A stretch of 64,000 nucleotides of DNA from Simplicispira sp. 125 (GTDB taxonomy: Bacteria > Pseudomonadota > Gammaproteobacteria > Burkholderiales > Burkholderiaceae_C), in NCBI RefSeq assembly GCF_003096555.1, contig NZ_QEKM01000001.1, positions 2,976,001 through 3,040,000 on the forward strand. Direction: 5' to 3'. The notes beneath the pieces were generated by a model. It saw only the letters and a program-made list of their open reading frames with translations, ran no database searches and was not told the DNA's origin. Positions 1-8,145 of the stretch are shown here, piece after piece. The position numbers were made by a program, and so were the translations under genes. How positions within the stretch are numbered: the stretch's first letter is position 1; each line of letters begins with the position of its first letter.

Positions 1-2
1 GC

Positions 3-416
3 CTGCTGGACCTGGGCCTGCTGGACAAGCGCCAGCATGGCACGGCGCAGGATGTGATCGAGCGCCGCGCCTACTTCCAATTCTATATGCACCGCACCAG
101 CCACTGGCTGGGCATGGACGTGCACGACTGCGGCAGCTACGTGGAGCCGTCAGAGGTGGGCCAGACCAGCGAGCGCCGCGACCCGCTGTCGGGTGAAATC
201 ATCGTGGACCGCCCCAGCCGCATCCTGCGCACAGGCATGGTGCTGACCATCGAACCCGGCTTGTATGTACGCCCGGCGCCCGGCGTGCCCGAGGCCTTCC
301 ACCACCTGGGCATCCGCATCGAAGACGATGCCGTCGTACAGCAGGAGGGCTGTGAGCTGATCACGCGCGGCGTGCCGGTGCAGCCCGACGCGATCGAAGC
401 GCTGATGCGCGACTGA
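3..416 (+). CDS. pepP: Xaa-Pro aminopeptidase, C-terminal part (cut by window edge)
   Basis: This is the end of an aminopeptidase P, a cytosolic M24-family di-metal peptidase that removes N-terminal residues preceding proline. The reading frame is open from base 3, so the gene begins upstream of the window. The visible part carries the C-terminal metal and substrate motifs of the pita-bread fold: HRTSHWLGMDVHD near the left edge, then GMVLTIEPGLY with the metal-binding Glu, and GIRIEDDAVV with the final metal-binding Glu. The order and spacing match PepP. It is followed after 8 bases by a convergent gene on the other strand. The family assignment is firm; the N-terminal half cannot be judged. 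Confidence 0.9.
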   Translation: MLDLGLLDKRQHGTAQDVIERRAYFQFYMHRTSHWLGMDVHDCGSYVEPSEVGQTSERRDPLSGEIIVDRPSRILRTGMVLTIEPGLYVRPAPGVPEAFHHLGIRIEDDAVVQQEGCELITRGVPVQPDAIEALMRD

Positions 417-424
417 TTTCTGGC

Positions 425-1012
425 TTAACCGCTCGCGGGGCCGTAGACGCGCCGCGCATCCTCCAGGCACTGGGGCCGGGCATCGTCGGCCACTGCTTTA
501 CAGCGCTCACGGGCAACCTCGTAGTCCAATGCTCGGCGTTCAACGGCCGCCTTTTTGCGGGCTGCCGCCACGGCGGCGTCTCGAGCGGCAGGCGTGTTGG
601 CCATCTGCGTTTCGAGGCGCGCAATGTTGGCGTCTTCGAGAGCGCGCACATGCAAGGCCTTGGCGTCCTTCTTGCACACCTTGCGGGCCTGGCCTGGGCG
701 TTCGTTGCATTTTTCCTGGTTCACCGCGTAGGCCACGTCAGCGCGCACCACGGTGGCCTGGTAATCGGCGTTGTTGCTGGGCGCCAAACGCGCCTGCAGG
801 TCGGCCAGCGCGATCTTCTTGCGCCCCTGGGCCTCCTTCATGCACACGTTCCGGGCATTTGCGTCCAAGGTCTTGCAGTGTTTGTATTGGGCTTTGTAGT
901 CGGCGCTGGCCTGCACCTTGGCCGCGTTGAACCCGGCCCTGTCCATGGCCATCCCGGTGTTGGCTGCGAAGCCGGCAGCGGCCAGAACCAGCCAGGTGCG
1001 TGCGAAGCTCAT
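425..1012 (-). CDS. Secreted hypothetical protein with three cysteine-pair repeats
   Basis: A 195-residue protein that I do not recognise as a named family. The start at 1012 is chosen because an N-terminal signal peptide (Arg followed by a hydrophobic Ala/Leu-rich stretch ending near GMA) begins there and a GGAGA ribosome site lies just upstream; a longer open frame up to 1093 has neither. The mature part is rich in Ala, Lys and Arg and looks helical. It contains three spaced units in which two cysteines about 12 residues apart flank an Ala-Arg pair and are followed by an acidic-Ala segment (CKTLDANARNVC, CNERPGQARKVC, CKAVADDARPQC). A periplasmic, disulphide-pinned helical repeat protein is an inference. 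It is convergent with pepP and downstream of csbD on the same strand. Confidence 0.7.
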   Translation of the reverse strand: MSFARTWLVLAAAGFAANTGMAMDRAGFNAAKVQASADYKAQYKHCKTLDANARNVCMKEAQGRKKIALADLQARLAPSNNADYQATVVRADVAYAVNQEKCNERPGQARKVCKKDAKALHVRALEDANIARLETQMANTPAARDAAVAAARKKAAVERRALDYEVARERCKAVADDARPQCLEDARRVYGPASG

Positions 1013-1091
1013 GGTGCAACTCTCCAGAAGATCAAAAAAACGGCACGACACACCGTGCCATGCCGTAAGGCCCGCAGGCCCTTGTATCGTC

Positions 1092-1191
1092 ATTCTGTTT
1101 CCAAATCATTCGTGTCTAGGCGCGAAGCCGCAGACAGTGCTGTGCGCGGCAAGGCGAAGCAACAACGACACGGATGGTTTAGAAATGGAAT
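1092..1191 (+). repeat. MITE-like 100-bp element, copy 1
   Basis: Bounded by a 25-base imperfect terminal inverted repeat (1092-1116 against 1167-1191, about 20 of 25 matching). Related copies are at 60883-60985 (inverted) and 61432-61521 (same orientation). The right end touches the stop codon of csbD. The interior has no coding capacity. Copies 1 and 2 share a block including the core TCTAGGCGCGAAGC. Confidence 0.8.
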
Positions 1192-1409
1192 CAGTCGTTG
1201 AAACGGAATTCAGGGTGGCGTGCTTGCCACTCCTTGAGCTGCTTCTCGGCGGCGTCGCGCACCAGTCCATGGCGCTCCTGGAGCTTGCCGATGAACTGCT
1301 CGCGACGGCCTGCAATCACGTCCAGATCGTCGTTGGTTAGCTTGCCCCATTGCTCCTGGACCTTGCCGGTAAATTGCTTCCAGTTGCCTTTGATACGGTC
1401 TTCATTCAT
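1191..1409 (-). CDS. CsbD-family stress-response protein
   Basis: A 72-residue hydrophilic protein of the CsbD family, general-stress proteins of unknown biochemical role. The family hallmarks are visible: an N-terminal MNEDRIKGNWKQFTGKVQE segment, then a second half containing WGKLTNDDLDVIAGRREQ and GKLQERHG. The start at 1409 is preceded by GAGGAAAC, a good ribosome site; the longer open frame to 1526 has no such support. The gene stands alone, with about 200 bases of non-coding DNA upstream that include a GC-rich hairpin near 1440-1461. Its stop codon coincides with the end of the MITE-like repeat, so the element may shape its transcript end. Confidence 0.9.
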   Translation of the reverse strand: MNEDRIKGNWKQFTGKVQEQWGKLTNDDLDVIAGRREQFIGKLQERHGLVRDAAEKQLKEWQARHPEFRFND

Positions 1410-1607
1410 GGTGTGTTTCCTCTGTCGATTCACTTGTGCCGTCCCCGCACCGTGCTGGGGACTATTGCAAGAAGCGATGGGGAAACTGTAGGCCACGGAG
1501 CGCGCGCCAGGCGTAGGCCAGGCCACGCACTGCGCGTCGGTGCGGGACTACGCCGGTAGGAACACACTGGCGACTCGCAAAGGGGAAACACAGCGTCGGC
1601 GCGGTGC

Positions 1608-2276
1608 TCAGCGCCCAGCTTGCTCCAGCCACTCGGCCACTTCGCGCGCCACTTGTTCGGTGGCCTGCGCCAGCGCCTGCGTGCCGCCCTGGGCATCCGG
1701 ACGGGTGGCAGGCTGGCGCACGATGAACAGGCGCTGCGCCAGCAGGTTCTCCCCCAGGGCCGAGGGCTGGGTCAGCGTGGCGCGCAGGCGCACCAGGCCA
1801 TCACTGTGCTGTGCGCTGGCAAACACCTGGCTGAACTCTTCGAGCTCCACCCGTAGCACCGCTGGCGGCTGGCCGTTGGCACGTGCGCCGGCCAGTGCCC
1901 CCGCCATGCCGATGACGGTGCGGCGCTGGCCCAGCCGGGCCTGCAGGCTCTGGCGCACCAGCTGGATGGGCGGCTGACTCCAGCGGGCGGCCTGGTAGGG
2001 GCGCAATTGCTGGGCATCCGCGTAGGCCAGGCGATAGTGCACGGCGGTGCTGCCCTCGGGCAGCCCGGCACTGTCCACCGTGGCCAGCGCCAGGGGCGGC
2101 AGTGCGGCCTGTGGCTGCGCGGGGGCAGGTTCTTGCAAGCCCGGGCCAAAGTCGTACAGCACCGGGCGTTCAGGCGCCGCAGGCAGGGCCGAGCATCCCG
2201 CCAAAACAATCAAAGAAAAAACGGCTGTAACGCCCGTCCACAAAGCGCTGTTAGCTATTAATTTAGGAGCATTCAT
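1608..2276 (-). CDS. ABC-type transport auxiliary lipoprotein (PqiC/DUF330-like)
   Basis: A 222-residue outer-membrane-type lipoprotein. The N-terminus has a hydrophobic stretch ending in the lipobox LAGC at about residues 25-28, followed by a mature domain of the ABC_trans_aux (PqiC-like) type. In related systems this protein works with an MCE protein and an ABC permease/ATPase pair to move phospholipid between the membranes. It is the last gene of the minus-strand operon, starting 2 bases after the MCE gene ends. The first 17 or so codons, before the hydrophobic core, are encoded by a copy of the dispersed AT-containing repeat (see 2225-2264), so the N-terminal leader appears to have been acquired from a repeat. 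Confidence 0.85.
   Translation of the reverse strand: MNAPKLIANSALWTGVTAVFSLIVLAGCSALPAAPERPVLYDFGPGLQEPAPAQPQAALPPLALATVDSAGLPEGSTAVHYRLAYADAQQLRPYQAARWSQPPIQLVRQSLQARLGQRRTVIGMAGALAGARANGQPPAVLRVELEEFSQVFASAQHSDGLVRLRATLTQPSALGENLLAQRLFIVRQPATRPDAQGGTQALAQATEQVAREVAEWLEQAGR
2225..2264 (-). repeat. Dispersed AT-containing repeat, copy inside a lipoprotein gene
   Basis: Read on the minus strand it aligns well with the copy at 52265-52325: both contain TAATAGCTAACAG, then GCTT, then GCGTTA at equal spacing. It encodes part of the N-terminal leader of the lipoprotein in frame. Confidence 0.65.
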
Positions 2277-2278
2277 GC

Positions 2279-3265
2279 TTATTGTCCTGCGGGCTGGGCC
2301 AGGGGTGGGGTAAAGCCGGTCTCGCCCGGCCCAGGCTGTCCCCGGCCCGGACCGTACAAAAAGCCCTGCGGGTTGTCGCTCACGCCCGCGGCGGCCCGCC
2401 CAACCATGCGCGCAGCGCGCGACGTCTCGTCGGCAGCACGCTCCATGCGGGGCAGGGTGGTGGCGCCAAAACGATCCACGGCCTGTGCCAACGATTGGGC
2501 GCTGCGGCTGGCCTGGTCGATGGCCCCTTCGGGGGCATTCAGCCGTTGCGCGGTCCGGTCGATTTCGGTCGCCATGGCAGCCACCTGGTTACCGGCCTTC
2601 TGCAGCGATTGCAGCGCCAGACTGGCGTCGTGCGCCAGCGGGGGCAGCGCAGCCAGGGCCGGATCAAGGCGCTGCACCACGGTGCGGTCGAGCCGCTGGC
2701 TCAGGGTGTTGACGCTGCCAGCCACCTGGCCGATGTTGGCCAGGGCCTCACGCAGCAGGCGCTGGTTGTCTTCGGCCAGCAGCAGGTTGATGCGCTTGGT
2801 GGCCTCCTGCACCTGGCTCAAAATGGCGGGACCTTGTTCGGACAACTGGCTGAAGGGCGAGTTGCGCAGGGGCAGGCGGGGCAGGCCGCTGGGGCCCGGG
2901 GGCAGGGGCGGGTAATTTTCGCCAGCATCGTCCAGCAGCACATACGCCAGACCGGTGACGCCTTGGTAGCCCAACACGGCAAAGGTGGTTGGGGCAATGG
3001 GTGCATCGACGCTCACCGCGATGCGGATCAGCACGTTGCCGCTGGTCTGATCGTCAAAACCAATGTGCGTGACCTTGCCTACGGAAACGCCCTTGTAGCG
3101 CACCGCAGCCTGCGGCTGAAGACCGCTGACACCGTCGCTGCTGGAGAGCTCATAGGTCTGGTAGCGGCCACTGTCCCGGGTCAGCCAGACGGCCAGGCCA
3201 ATGACCATGGCTGTGACAACCAACACAAAAATGCCTGCGGCGAATGCATGTGACTTGTTTTCCAT
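2279..3265 (-). CDS. MCE-domain lipid-binding protein (MlaD/PqiB-like)
   Basis: A 328-residue protein with one N-terminal membrane helix (about residues 7-28) and a single MCE domain (about 38-115) with the typical VRYKGVSVGKV segment. A long helical tail rich in Leu, Gln and Ala follows and ends in a Pro/Gly-rich segment. MCE proteins form hexameric rings in the periplasm that carry phospholipids between membranes. The gene overlaps the ATPase gene by one base upstream and is 2 bases from the lipoprotein gene downstream, so the four genes form one transcription unit. Length and single MCE domain fit the MlaD class better than multi-MCE PqiB/YebT proteins. Role in outer-membrane lipid homeostasis is inferred from family. 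Confidence 0.88.
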   Translation of the reverse strand: MENKSHAFAAGIFVLVVTAMVIGLAVWLTRDSGRYQTYELSSSDGVSGLQPQAAVRYKGVSVGKVTHIGFDDQTSGNVLIRIAVSVDAPIAPTTFAVLGYQGVTGLAYVLLDDAGENYPPLPPGPSGLPRLPLRNSPFSQLSEQGPAILSQVQEATKRINLLLAEDNQRLLREALANIGQVAGSVNTLSQRLDRTVVQRLDPALAALPPLAHDASLALQSLQKAGNQVAAMATEIDRTAQRLNAPEGAIDQASRSAQSLAQAVDRFGATTLPRMERAADETSRAARMVGRAAAGVSDNPQGFLYGPGRGQPGPGETGFTPPLAQPAGQ

Positions 3266-4077
3266 CAGCGCTCCTTGACGGCGTTGGGAGGGGCCATGGC
3301 GCGGCGTCCGCGCTCGCCCTGGAAGAATTGCTGCACAAAGGGGTGATCGAAATTCACCACCTCTTGCGGGGATGCAGAAACAATGACCTTCTTGTCGGCC
3401 AGTACGGCCACGCGCGAGGCCAGGGCAAACAGGGTGTCCAGATCGTGCGTGACCATCACCATGGTCACGCCCAGCGCGGCGTGCAGTTCACGCACCAGCG
3501 CACAGAATTCGTCAGCGCCATTGGGGTCGAGGCCGGCGGTGGGCTCATCGAGCAGCAGCAGCGGCGGGTCCATGATGAGCGCGCGCGCCAGGGCCACGCG
3601 CTTGATCATGCCCCCCGAAAGATCGGCCGGCATGCGCGTGGCATGCTCGGGCTTGAGGCCGACCATCTGCAGCTTGACCATGGCGGCATCGCGCACCAGA
3701 TCGGCGGGCAGCGTGCCCAGCTCCTTGAGGGCAAAAGCAATGTTGTCCAGCACGTTGAAGGCCGAATACAGCGCGCCATGCTGGAACAGCATACCCACGC
3801 GGCTGGCAGCGCCCTCGCCGCCCATTTCATCGGCCGGGCGGCCCAGCACCGTGACGCTACCGCGCGCCGGGTGCAGCAGGCCCAGCATCTGGCGCAGCAA
3901 CACCGTCTTGCCGGTGCCCGAGCCGCCCACCAGCGCAAGCATCTCGCCGCGGTTCACGGTCAGGCTCAGATCCTGGTGCACGGCAAAGGCTTCGCTGCCC
4001 TTGCCAAAGACGGACCACAGCCCCTCAATGCGGACCACGGCTTCGGCGGCGGGGGTGGATGGCAGCACGTCGCTCAT
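3265..4077 (-). CDS. ABC transporter ATP-binding protein, MlaF-like
   Basis: A 270-residue cytoplasmic ATPase of the Mla/Ttg2A class that powers the MCE lipid transporter. Visible motifs are the Walker A GGSGTGKT at about residue 52, a signature loop LSGGMIKRVALARAL, and the Walker B LLLLDEPTAGLDP. The LSGGM form of the signature is characteristic of MlaF-type ATPases. It follows the permease gene by 3 bases and overlaps the MCE gene by one base. A C-terminal basic tail follows the conserved domain. Confidence 0.92.
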   Translation of the reverse strand: MSDVLPSTPAAEAVVRIEGLWSVFGKGSEAFAVHQDLSLTVNRGEMLALVGGSGTGKTVLLRQMLGLLHPARGSVTVLGRPADEMGGEGAASRVGMLFQHGALYSAFNVLDNIAFALKELGTLPADLVRDAAMVKLQMVGLKPEHATRMPADLSGGMIKRVALARALIMDPPLLLLDEPTAGLDPNGADEFCALVRELHAALGVTMVMVTHDLDTLFALASRVAVLADKKVIVSASPQEVVNFDHPFVQQFFQGERGRRAMAPPNAVKER

Positions 4078-4080
4078 GTC

Positions 4081-5205
4081 TCAAAAGCCCACATTTTTGA
4101 AGGCCACGGCAAACAACGCATCCACGATGATGACCATGGTGATCGAGGTAACCACCGAGGCCGTCGTGCCTTCGCCCAGGCTCTGCGTATCGGGCTTGAC
4201 GCGCAGCCCCCAGTGGCAGCCGATGAGGGCAATCAGCGTGCCAAACACGACCGATTTGGACAACGCCAGCGTGAGGTTGCCGAACCCGACGGCCAGCGGT
4301 AGCGCATGAATGAAATAAGCGGGCGAGATCCCCATGGCCACATCGGCGGCCAGCATGCCGCCCGCCAGCGCCGACAAGGTGGTCCACACACTGATCAGCG
4401 GCATGGCCAGCGCCAGCGCCAGCGCACGCGGCAGCACCAGCCGGAAACCCTGGGGAATGCCCATGACGCGCATGGCGTCGAGCTCCTCGGTCACGCGCAT
4501 CACCCCGATCTGCGCCGTAATGGCCGAACCTGAACGGCCCGCCACCAAAATGGCGGCCAGCATGGGCCCCAACTCGCGGATCAGCGAGATGCCCAGAATA
4601 TTGACGATGAACGCCTCGGCACCGTACTGGCGCAACTGCAGGGACATAAGATAGGCCAGCACCACACCAATCAAAAAACCTACCAGCGCCGTAATGGGCA
4701 GCGCCGTGGCCCCCATGCGGAACAGGTGCCCGGACACATCACGCCAGGGCGCGCGGCGCGGTGCACGCAACAGGCGCAGGCTGTCGAGCAGCATCTGCCC
4801 CACCAGCAGCAGCAAGTGGCGGGCATGGTCCACGCCGTGCAGCACCTGCAGACCCAGGCGATCCACCTGGTCGAGCAACCGCCAGGGTTCAGGCTCGGGG
4901 GCCTCCGTGCTGTAGCGCGCGACCCGCTCCAGCATGGTGCGCTGGCCCTCGTCCAGCGCCAGCCGCTGGGGCCAGGCTCGGCCCCAGTGGTTCCAAAGCA
5001 ATTGCGCGCCCACGTGGTCCAGCCACTGCAAACCACGCAGGTCCCATCCCAGTGGCGCCTGTGCGGGCAGGTCCTTCAACTGGGCTTGCAATACCCGCCA
5101 TTGCGTGCGTGCGCCCAGCTCCGCAGCCCCCCAGCGCCCACGCAGCAAAGCGCACGGCCCTTCGGGCGTGTCGGTGCGAACGATGTGCGGAGCGCTGTCG
5201 GACAT
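4081..5205 (-). CDS. MlaE-family ABC permease with N-terminal STAS-like domain
   Basis: A 374-residue inner-membrane permease. About the first 110 residues form a soluble part resembling a STAS (MlaB-like) domain, with LLRGRWGAAELG and LRGLQWLDHVGAQLL segments. The rest is the MlaE/YrbE domain with five or six membrane helices and the conserved ELGPMLAAILVAGRSGSA segment (about residues 220-240). In E. coli the STAS protein MlaB is separate; here it is fused. The start at 5205 gives a natural N-terminus, but no good ribosome site is visible; a GTG at 5244 would add 13 residues. First gene of the four-gene lipid-transport operon. Confidence 0.9.
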   Translation of the reverse strand: MSDSAPHIVRTDTPEGPCALLRGRWGAAELGARTQWRVLQAQLKDLPAQAPLGWDLRGLQWLDHVGAQLLWNHWGRAWPQRLALDEGQRTMLERVARYSTEAPEPEPWRLLDQVDRLGLQVLHGVDHARHLLLLVGQMLLDSLRLLRAPRRAPWRDVSGHLFRMGATALPITALVGFLIGVVLAYLMSLQLRQYGAEAFIVNILGISLIRELGPMLAAILVAGRSGSAITAQIGVMRVTEELDAMRVMGIPQGFRLVLPRALALALAMPLISVWTTLSALAGGMLAADVAMGISPAYFIHALPLAVGFGNLTLALSKSVVFGTLIALIGCHWGLRVKPDTQSLGEGTTASVVTSITMVIIVDALFAVAFKNVGF

Positions 5206-5283
5206 GGAGCAGGAGGTTACGGTATGCAGGCAGGTCACGGCCACCCCGCGGTGGGCGGCGACGTGAAACCACCGCGCTGGAGT

Positions 5284-5345
5284 ATCATTAAAAACAGCTT
5301 CTAGCGCAATACTGGTTTGCGTTAATTGCTACTATTTTAATAGCT
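5284..5345. repeat. Dispersed AT-containing repeat between divergent genes
   Basis: Contains CTTCTAGCGCAATACTGG and GCTACTATTTTAATAGC, matching the common unit also seen near 47883 and 52265. It sits in the 215-base region between the mlaE-like gene and the GMC oxidoreductase gene and may overlap their promoters. Confidence 0.6.
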
Positions 5346-5420
5346 TGATTGCTCTGTGTTGCGCCTACGCCGCACTCCCATGGCACGATAGCCGCAGGAA
5401 CGCCCCACACCAAAGACACC

Positions 5421-7094
5421 ATGAGCGACACGACCTTCGACTACATCATCATCGGCGGCGGCACGGCGGGCGCCTTGCTGTGCAACCGCCTGAGCGCCCG
5501 CGGCAACCGGCGCGTGCTGCTCGTCGAAGCGGGCCGCAAAGACGACTACCACTGGATCCACATCCCCGTGGGCTACCTGTATTGCATCGGCAACCCGCGC
5601 ACCGACTGGATGTACCAGACCGAGCCCGATGCCGGACTCAATGGCCGCAGCCTGCGCTACCCGCGCGGCAAGACGCTGGGCGGCTGCAGCAGCATCAACG
5701 GCATGATCTACATGCGGGGCCAGGCGCGCGACTACGACCAGTGGGCCCGCCTCACGGGCGATGACAGCTGGTGCTGGGACCAGGTGCTGCCGGACTTCCG
5801 TCGCCACGAAGACCATTGGCGCCTGGACAAGGCCGGCGATGCCTCTCCTGCGTTTGCACGCCTGCATGGCAACAAATCCCACGGCAGCACAGGCGAATGG
5901 CGCGTGGAGCGCCAGCGCCTGCGCTGGGACGTGCTGGACGCCTTTGCCCATGCCGCGCAGCAGGCCGGCATACCCGCCACCGACGACTTCAACGGCGGCA
6001 CCAACGAAGGCGTGGGCTATTTCGAGGTCAACCAGAAAAAGGGCTGGCGCTGGAACACCGCCAAGGCTTTCCTGCGCCCCACCTGCTACGGTCGTGCCAA
6101 CTTCGAAATGTGGACCAGCGCGCAGGCCGCGCGCCTCATCGTGGCACCCCAAAGCGATGGCAGCCGCCGCTGCACGGGCGTGCAAGTCTGGACCGGCAAA
6201 GAGATGGTGACCGCACATGCCCGCTGCGAAGTGGTGCTGAGCGCGGGCGCCGTTAACTCGCCACAGTTGCTGCAGCTCTCGGGCATCGGCCCGGCAGCGC
6301 TGCTGCGCGAGCACGGTGTGGACGTGGTGCACGACCTGCCCGGCGTGGGGGCGAATCTGCAAGACCACCTGCAGATCCGCTCGGTCTACAAAGTGCAAAG
6401 CGTCAAGACCCTGAACACCCTGGCAAGCACGCTGACCGGCAAGGCCCTGATCGGCCTGGAATACGCCCTCAAGCGCAGTGGTCCCATGAGCATGGCGCCC
6501 TCGCAACTCGGCGCCTTCACGCGCAGCAGCGCCGGCCAAGCCCACGCAAACATCGAATACCACGTCCAGCCCCTCTCGCTGGATGCGTTTGGCGAACCGC
6601 TGCACAACTTCCCTGCTTTCACCGCCAGCGTGTGCAACCTGAACCCGACCAGCCGGGGCACGGTGCAGATCAAAAGCGGCCGTTTCGAGGACGCCCCGGC
6701 CATCGCGCCCAACTATCTGAGCACCCCCGAAGACCGCCAGGTGGCCGCTGACAGCCTGCGCGTGACGCGCCGTATCGTTGCGCAGCCGGCCCTGGCCCGC
6801 TACCAACCCGAAGAATTCAAGCCGGGCGTGCAATTCCAGACCGATGAAGACCTCACGCGCCTGGCGGGCGACATTGCCACCACCATCTTCCACCCCGTGG
6901 GCACCACGAAGATGGGGCAGGACAGTGACCCGATGGCCGTGCTCGATGCACGCATGCGCGTGCGCGGCATCCAGGGACTGCGCGTGGTGGATGCGGGCGC
7001 CATGCCCACCATCACCAGTGGCAACACCAACTCCCCCACGCTGATGATGGCCGAGAAGGCCGCCACCTGGATTGAGGCCGACCATCCTGGCTAA
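5421..7094 (+). CDS. GMC-family FAD oxidoreductase (choline/alcohol dehydrogenase-like)
   Basis: A 557-residue flavoprotein of the glucose-methanol-choline family. It begins with a Rossmann motif YIIIGGGTAGALLCNRLS (residues 8-25), has GMC signature 1 in GKTLGGCSSINGMIYMRG (about 90-107) and signature 2 in SAGAVNSPQLLQLSGIGP (about 275-292). The C-terminal active site shows FHPVGTTKMG with the catalytic His and SGNTNSPT with the second active-site residue as Asn. Such enzymes oxidise alcohols to aldehydes with an electron acceptor other than NAD. Similarity is to alcohol (AlkJ-like) and choline dehydrogenases; the substrate cannot be read from sequence. The start at 5421 places the FAD motif at the usual distance. 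Monocistronic, with a terminator at 7271-7298. Confidence 0.9.
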   Translation: MSDTTFDYIIIGGGTAGALLCNRLSARGNRRVLLVEAGRKDDYHWIHIPVGYLYCIGNPRTDWMYQTEPDAGLNGRSLRYPRGKTLGGCSSINGMIYMRGQARDYDQWARLTGDDSWCWDQVLPDFRRHEDHWRLDKAGDASPAFARLHGNKSHGSTGEWRVERQRLRWDVLDAFAHAAQQAGIPATDDFNGGTNEGVGYFEVNQKKGWRWNTAKAFLRPTCYGRANFEMWTSAQAARLIVAPQSDGSRRCTGVQVWTGKEMVTAHARCEVVLSAGAVNSPQLLQLSGIGPAALLREHGVDVVHDLPGVGANLQDHLQIRSVYKVQSVKTLNTLASTLTGKALIGLEYALKRSGPMSMAPSQLGAFTRSSAGQAHANIEYHVQPLSLDAFGEPLHNFPAFTASVCNLNPTSRGTVQIKSGRFEDAPAIAPNYLSTPEDRQVAADSLRVTRRIVAQPALARYQPEEFKPGVQFQTDEDLTRLAGDIATTIFHPVGTTKMGQDSDPMAVLDARMRVRGIQGLRVVDAGAMPTITSGNTNSPTLMMAEKAATWIEADHPG

Positions 7095-7136
7095 AGACGG
7101 GGCGACGATTCGTGAAACGAGGGCGGGAAATCCCCA

Positions 7137-7172
7137 ATGCCCCTCAGGGGCATGCACCGTTACAGTGCATGC
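7137..7172. other. Cluster of small palindromes in intergenic region
   Basis: Two adjacent perfect inverted repeats: ATGCCCCT/AGGGGCAT (7137-7153) and GCATGCAC/GTGCATGC (7150-7172, 7-base loop). They lie in the 246 bases between the GMC gene and the TSUP gene. A structured leader or protein-binding site is possible; nothing more can be said. Confidence 0.4.
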
Positions 7173-7270
7173 ACTCGACAGCGCACCCCGGTGTGCCAAG
7201 CGGGGGGCCGGGGAGACAACCTACAGCCACAACCATCTTCAAAGTGCCCGATGAGGCGCAGTTTTTTATA

Positions 7271-7298
7271 AACGCTGGCATGTCCAGCGTTTTTTTTC
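7271..7298 (+). terminator. Rho-independent terminator
   Basis: Perfect 8-bp stem AACGCTGG/CCAGCGTT with a 5-base loop followed by a run of T. It closes the GMC oxidoreductase transcript about 175 bases after its stop codon and precedes the TSUP gene. Confidence 0.85.
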
Positions 7299-7340
7299 GC
7301 TCGCCCATGCCCTTGCAAGGCGGATGCGACAATCCCCCGC

Positions 7341-8099
7341 ATGGAATGGATACTGGTTTCGCTGGCCTCGTTGCTCGCCGGCTTTGTGGATGCGATCGTA
7401 GGCGGCGGCGGCCTGATTCTGCTGCCGGCATTGTTCGCCACCTTTCCGAGCGCGCCCCCTGCGACGTTGCTGGGAACAAACAAAAGCGCCTCGATCTGGG
7501 GAACGGCGATGGCCACCTGGCAATACAGCCGCCGGGTGCAAATCCACTGGCAGGCCATGCTGCCCGCCGCGCTGGCCGGCTTCGTCGGCGCCTTCGCCGG
7601 TGCCTGGGCCGTCACCGTTCTCTCACCCGATTTCCTGCGCAAGCTCCTGCCCCTGGTGCTGCTGGCCGTGCTGGCGTACACGCTGGCCAAGAAAGACCTG
7701 GGACGCCACCATGTCCCGCGTTTCGCAGAAAACGCCGAATGGATAGCCGCCTGCGCGATTGGCCTGAGCGTAGGTTTTTACGACGGCTTCTTCGGCCCGG
7801 GCACCGGTAGCTTCTTCGTATTCCTGTTCGTGCGCTGGCTGGGCTACGACTTTCTGAATGCCTCGGCATCGGCCAAGCTGCTCAATGTGTCCACGAATAT
7901 CGCGGCACTGATCCTCTTCACGTACAAAGGCCATGTCTGGTGGCATTTCGCACTTCCGCTGGCGGTGGCCAATGTGGTGGGCAGCGTGCTCGGGACACAC
8001 ATGGCACTCAAACACGGCACCGGTTTCGTGCGCTGGATTTTCATTTTTGTGGTCAGCATTCTGATCCTCAAAACCGGCTACGACGCCTTTCTGCGTTGA
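7341..8099 (+). CDS. TSUP-family (TauE/SafE) membrane permease
   Basis: A 252-residue inner-membrane protein with about eight hydrophobic segments and the duplicated TauE/SafE architecture. The first half has FVDAIVGGGGLILLPAL (about 15-31) and the GTNKSASIWGT segment; the second half has the repeat-equivalent GFYDGFFGPGTGSF (about 145-158) and SAKLLNVSTNIAAL. TSUP proteins export or import small sulphur- or carbon-containing anions such as sulphite or sulphoacetate; the substrate here is unknown. The ATG at 7341 is followed at once by the first membrane helix. It lies between a terminator and two further terminator-like hairpins, so it is probably transcribed alone. Confidence 0.9.
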   Translation: MEWILVSLASLLAGFVDAIVGGGGLILLPALFATFPSAPPATLLGTNKSASIWGTAMATWQYSRRVQIHWQAMLPAALAGFVGAFAGAWAVTVLSPDFLRKLLPLVLLAVLAYTLAKKDLGRHHVPRFAENAEWIAACAIGLSVGFYDGFFGPGTGSFFVFLFVRWLGYDFLNASASAKLLNVSTNIAALILFTYKGHVWWHFALPLAVANVVGSVLGTHMALKHGTGFVRWIFIFVVSILILKTGYDAFLR

Positions 8100-8145
8100 C
8101 GCCATAAGGGTTGTCCTTAATAGGCATCCCTGCAAAGCCCCCCTC

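Noticed and set aside
2282..3253. Long open frame on the plus strand opposite the MCE gene
   Set aside because: Shadow frame of a high-GC gene; composition (Gln/His/Arg-rich) and lack of domains show it is not real. The same applies to other long opposite frames, such as those over mrdA, maeB and ddh.
5337..7199. 620-codon minus-strand frame opposite the GMC oxidoreductase
   Set aside because: His/Ala/Gly-rich mirror of the real gene; no recognisable motif and no ribosome site.
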